From NCBI GenBank assembly GCA_003219345.1, contig QHOP01000055.1, forward strand, positions 1 through 9,457: a stretch of DNA of 9,457 bases. Direction: 5' to 3'. Positions within the stretch are counted from its first letter, which is position 1. The number at the start of each line of letters is the position of its first letter. Origin of the DNA: Verrucomicrobiota bacterium (GTDB lineage Bacteria > Verrucomicrobiota > Verrucomicrobiia > Limisphaerales > AV2). The notes beneath the pieces were generated by a model. It searched no databases and was not told the DNA's origin. It saw only the letters and a program-made list of their open reading frames with translations. Positions 7,088 to 9,457 of the stretch are shown here, piece by piece. The position numbers and the translations under genes are program-made.

Positions 7088-8083
7088 TCAAGGGGGAGTG
7101 GGAACCACACGCCTTTCTACGTCCAGAGGAGGCATTCTGAGGTAATTTGTTGTGCGAGATTTGCTGGCAAAATCGTCGAAAGCTCGCTGCACTTGCGCCT
7201 CTGTCAATCCCATCACTCTTGCCGCCTCAGTCTTCGGAATGTCGTGCTCTTGAGCGAACCAAAGCAAATCCATGACGTCGAACGGGAGCCGGAAGAAAAA
7301 CTCCTGTTGGGTGCAGGCGGCGCTATAGGTGTCCGAAGTCGGCGGTCGTTTCCGGATGGCTTCGGGAACTCCCAAATACGCGGCCAGTTGATAGACCTGC
7401 GTCTTGTAGAGGTGGCCGATGGGTTTGATATCCACTCCGGCGTCTCCATATTTGACGAAAAATCCCTGGTCATGCTCGTTTTTGTTAGCCGTCCCAATCA
7501 CTGCGAAATTATGCAGTTCGGCATGATAGTAGAGCGTTGCCATCCGGGTTCGTTGTTTGAGGTTGGACGCGGCAACGATTTGCAGGAATTCCTTGACCGG
7601 CAGAACTGAAGTCCGCTCTTGCCCGTCCGGGGTGACCAGGGTCAAGGAAAAGACGTTCAGGGTGCTCTCTTCGAGCAGATTCTGGGGCAAAACGATCTTC
7701 GCTTTATAGCCCTGGGTGGGATCGTATTCGGGGAACACCCGCCGAATCGCCTCATCACGCCGGCGGTAACACCCAAATCCCTCAAGTGCTGGCGTCACAT
7801 CCTCCAAAACCGGCTCTACCTCGTACTGGCGGGCCAAGCCCCGGGCCAGTCTCTCGCTCTCGGGATCAGAGTCTTTGTCCGGCATCATGACTGCGGTGAT
7901 TTTGCTCACACCAAAAGCGCGGACACAAAGAGCCAACACGACCGCTGAATCAACGCCGCCGCTGATCCCGACGACGCCACCGCGACGACGCAGGACACTC
8001 AGGACGTTGCTTCTCACCGATTGGACAATGCGATCTGCCTCCACCGCAGGTTCAATGGCGAGTACATTCTTCGTGAATTGCAT
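7088..8083 (-). CDS. NAD synthetase-like (NadE-family) PP-loop amide-forming enzyme
   Basis: A 331-residue protein of the NadE fold. NadE adenylates a carboxylate with ATP and forms an amide with ammonia. VVGISGGVDSAV (37-48) is the ATP pyrophosphatase loop, NLKQRTRMATLYYHAE (174-189) matches the conserved NVKARTRM region, and IGTANKNEHDQGFFVKYGD (196-214) with DIKPIGHLYKTQV (218-230) is the NadE hallmark. There is no nitrilase-type glutaminase domain, so it must use free ammonia or a partner. Two oddities stand out. The stretch between the P-loop and the RTRM block (about 47-173) is longer than in standard 270-residue NadE. The NAD-pocket segment is TQQEFFFRLPFDVMD (258-272) where housekeeping enzymes have a DExELG...Y..D pattern. 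A paralogue with another substrate is therefore more likely than the housekeeping enzyme. The start overlaps the amidotransferase gene by 32 bases and has no Shine-Dalgarno site. Confidence 0.88.
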   Translation of the reverse strand: MQFTKNVLAIEPAVEADRIVQSVRSNVLSVLRRRGGVVGISGGVDSAVVLALCVRAFGVSKITAVMMPDKDSDPESERLARGLARQYEVEPVLEDVTPALEGFGCYRRRDEAIRRVFPEYDPTQGYKAKIVLPQNLLEESTLNVFSLTLVTPDGQERTSVLPVKEFLQIVAASNLKQRTRMATLYYHAELHNFAVIGTANKNEHDQGFFVKYGDAGVDIKPIGHLYKTQVYQLAAYLGVPEAIRKRPPTSDTYSAACTQQEFFFRLPFDVMDLLWFAQEHDIPKTEAARVMGLTEAQVQRAFDDFASKSRTTNYLRMPPLDVERRVVPTPP

Positions 8084-9457
8084 TATCAGTTTTTCGAGTT
8101 AGCGGTTTTGGTCCTGAACAGACCCGGAGTGGATCAGCTTCCGAAAGAGGGTGAGGTATCTCGAACGCCGCAATGAAGCGATGATGCAAGAGTTGCGTGG
8201 AAATGATCCCGACCAACGCCATATCATCCGTCTCGCTAAGCGGCCCCTCTTGGCCGATCTTCTTGACAAGCTGACTGACCGCAGCGGGGTTGAACAAGCC
8301 TGTCGCTCTCAACTTTGCTGGTGACAACAACTCGCCCACATAGTCCTGAGCCGGCTTGGAGAAAAAGCAGCGGCCAATGGGTGCGCGGTACGGACGTTTG
8401 GGACGCCGCCAGATTTCCTCTGGAAGCCATCGTTGTCCGAGCTTTTTCAACAGGTATTTCTCCTTCAAACCGCGCAGCTTCAGATTTTCCGGCAACCGGT
8501 TGCAGAACTCGGTCAGTCGGCAGTCGAGAAAGGGGTAACGTCCTTCGATCGAATGAGCCATGGCCACGCGGTCACCTTGCGAAGACAGCAGATATTGAGA
8601 GAGGAAAATTTTGATCTCGAGGTATTGAGCCTGCGCCAGAGACGACCACTCGCGAAATCGCGGATGGAGCTGGTCCTCGATAAGGCCATCGGCGCACCGA
8701 GAGGCACCTCCCCGGATAGCGCCGCTGAAGAACCGGCAAGCGCGCTGGTTATTGCGCCACCGGACAGAGTGCGAGTATGTCGGCGACCCAACTTCCATCA
8801 GGTTCTGTCGGAAGAATACTTTGAGGAACGAACTGTGGTTCTTTGCGAGGCCGGTGATATCCGGGTAGAGCCGCTTCAGGAGCTTCGGCCGCAGTTCGGA
8901 GTCCGGCTGCGCAGCCCAGAATCGCCGTACTTTGGCTTCTTTGAAAATGTCGTAGCCCGCCAGAAACTCATCCGCGCCTTCCCCGGTCAGAACGACCTTC
9001 AAACCATGCTCCCGGACGAGCTTTGACAGGAGGAACATCGGAGCGGGTGCTGTGCGCAGTAGCGGCACCTCGGTGTGCCAGAGCACCTGCGGGAATACCC
9101 GACCGATATCATCATGATTCACATGCACCACATGGTGCTCGGTTCCCAGAAAGCGAGCCATTTGCCGCTGATAGGGGCTCTCATCGTAATCAGCGTCGTT
9201 GAATGCGATGGAAAACGTGTCGAGGCGATTGCTTGTGAATTTGAGAATGGCGGCGGCGATCGTTGACGAATCCAGTCCCCCGCTCAGATAAGCGCCAACC
9301 GGAACGTCAGCGCGCAAGCGAATCCTGGTGGCATCGCCCAGGAGCGCGCAGAATTCCTCCAGATACTTCTCGACGCCCCGTTTCGAGCCATGGCCAGACG
9401 AATTGCCGAGCGCGGAAGGAAAGTTGATTTGCCAGTATTTTTTCACGGTAATCTCCG
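8052..9457 (-). CDS. Asparagine synthase-type amidotransferase (AsnB family), 5' end cut by the window
   Basis: About 467 codons of the synthetase half are visible and the frame remains open to position 9457; the GTG at 9444-9446 is internal. The residues VKKYWQINF sit at the junction normally following the N-terminal glutaminase domain, which would lie outside the window. RIRLRADVPVGAYLSGGLDS carries the PP-loop, VVLTGEGADEFLAGYD is the second ATP/aspartyl-AMP motif, and SIEGRYPFLD is the conserved late motif. By family knowledge the enzyme hydrolyses glutamine and transfers ammonia to an adenylated carboxylate. In polysaccharide loci such proteins (WbpS-like, or exosortase-associated amidotransferases) are thought to amidate sugar or aminoacyl carboxylates rather than make asparagine. 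The last 30 or so residues look like an unconserved extension, and the gene's end overlaps the NadE-like gene by 32 bases. It is the first gene of the visible array. Confidence 0.93.
   Translation of the reverse strand, partial: EITVKKYWQINFPSALGNSSGHGSKRGVEKYLEEFCALLGDATRIRLRADVPVGAYLSGGLDSSTIAAAILKFTSNRLDTFSIAFNDADYDESPYQRQMARFLGTEHHVVHVNHDDIGRVFPQVLWHTEVPLLRTAPAPMFLLSKLVREHGLKVVLTGEGADEFLAGYDIFKEAKVRRFWAAQPDSELRPKLLKRLYPDITGLAKNHSSFLKVFFRQNLMEVGSPTYSHSVRWRNNQRACRFFSGAIRGGASRCADGLIEDQLHPRFREWSSLAQAQYLEIKIFLSQYLLSSQGDRVAMAHSIEGRYPFLDCRLTEFCNRLPENLKLRGLKEKYLLKKLGQRWLPEEIWRRPKRPYRAPIGRCFFSKPAQDYVGELLSPAKLRATGLFNPAAVSQLVKKIGQEGPLSETDDMALVGIISTQLLHHRFIAAFEIPHPLSEADPLRVCSGPKPLTRKTDNAIHEECTRH

Noticed and set aside
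6996..7091. N-terminal extension of the carrier protein from a TTG overlapping the NadE-like stop codon
   Set aside because: The added 32 residues do not look like carrier protein sequence, and the domain begins neatly at the ATG at 6995.
7082..7609. Plus-strand open frame opposite the NadE-like gene
   Set aside because: No recognisable domain; it lies antisense to the conserved NadE motifs.
9444..9446. GTG as a start codon of the amidotransferase gene
   Set aside because: The frame continues upstream to the window edge, and VKKYWQINF is the usual internal junction between glutaminase and synthetase domains.

Overview
The window is one continuous minus-strand gene array, transcribed from position 9457 towards 1. 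It reads as the interior of a cell-surface polysaccharide (exopolysaccharide, capsule or O-antigen type) biosynthesis locus. I see nine genes; the first (9457 end) and the last (1 end) are cut by the window. Gaps are 2 to 114 bases and two gene pairs overlap, so a single operon is likely. No RNA gene, transposase, CRISPR array, convincing terminator or promoter was found, and no gene-free stretch exceeds 300 bases.

In transcription order the first block holds four activation or nitrogen-transfer genes. They are an asparagine-synthase-type amidotransferase (partial, 8052-9457), a diverged NAD-synthetase-like PP-loop enzyme without a glutaminase domain (7088-8083), a small acyl carrier protein with an unusual C-terminal tail (6627-6995), and an AMP-forming acyl/aminoacyl ligase (5039-6574). 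The second block holds sugar and modification enzymes. They are a methyltransferase with a Trm112-like zinc domain (3963-5036), an ExoA-like family 2 glycosyltransferase with C-terminal membrane segments (2781-3848), a class I methyltransferase (1997-2794), a DegT/DnrJ/EryC1/StrS sugar aminotransferase (733-1962), and a further class I methyltransferase that runs off the window (1-665).

A plausible joint role is making and decorating an amino-sugar-containing polysaccharide. The DegT enzyme would make an amino sugar and the ExoA-like enzyme would extend a lipid-linked chain at the inner membrane. The methyltransferases would methylate sugars, and the ligase/carrier protein pair would activate an acyl or aminoacyl group for attachment. 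The two amidotransferase-like enzymes would form an amide. Comparable ligase, carrier and amidotransferase genes are known from exosortase-associated exopolysaccharide loci. No exosortase, polymerase, flippase or acyltransferase is visible here, so the product remains inference.

The most unusual structure is a short sequence element present three times. It forms the C-terminal tail of the acyl carrier protein, the C-terminal tail of the Trm112-like methyltransferase, and (a related, longer version) the N-terminal leader of that same methyltransferase. The copies are similar at both DNA and protein level, and two of them flank the AMP ligase gene as direct repeats.

The organism is a bacterium with moderately high GC and a Gram-negative style polysaccharide locus. 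The protein style reminds me of Verrucomicrobiota or other environmental phyla, but this is a weak impression with no marker gene behind it.
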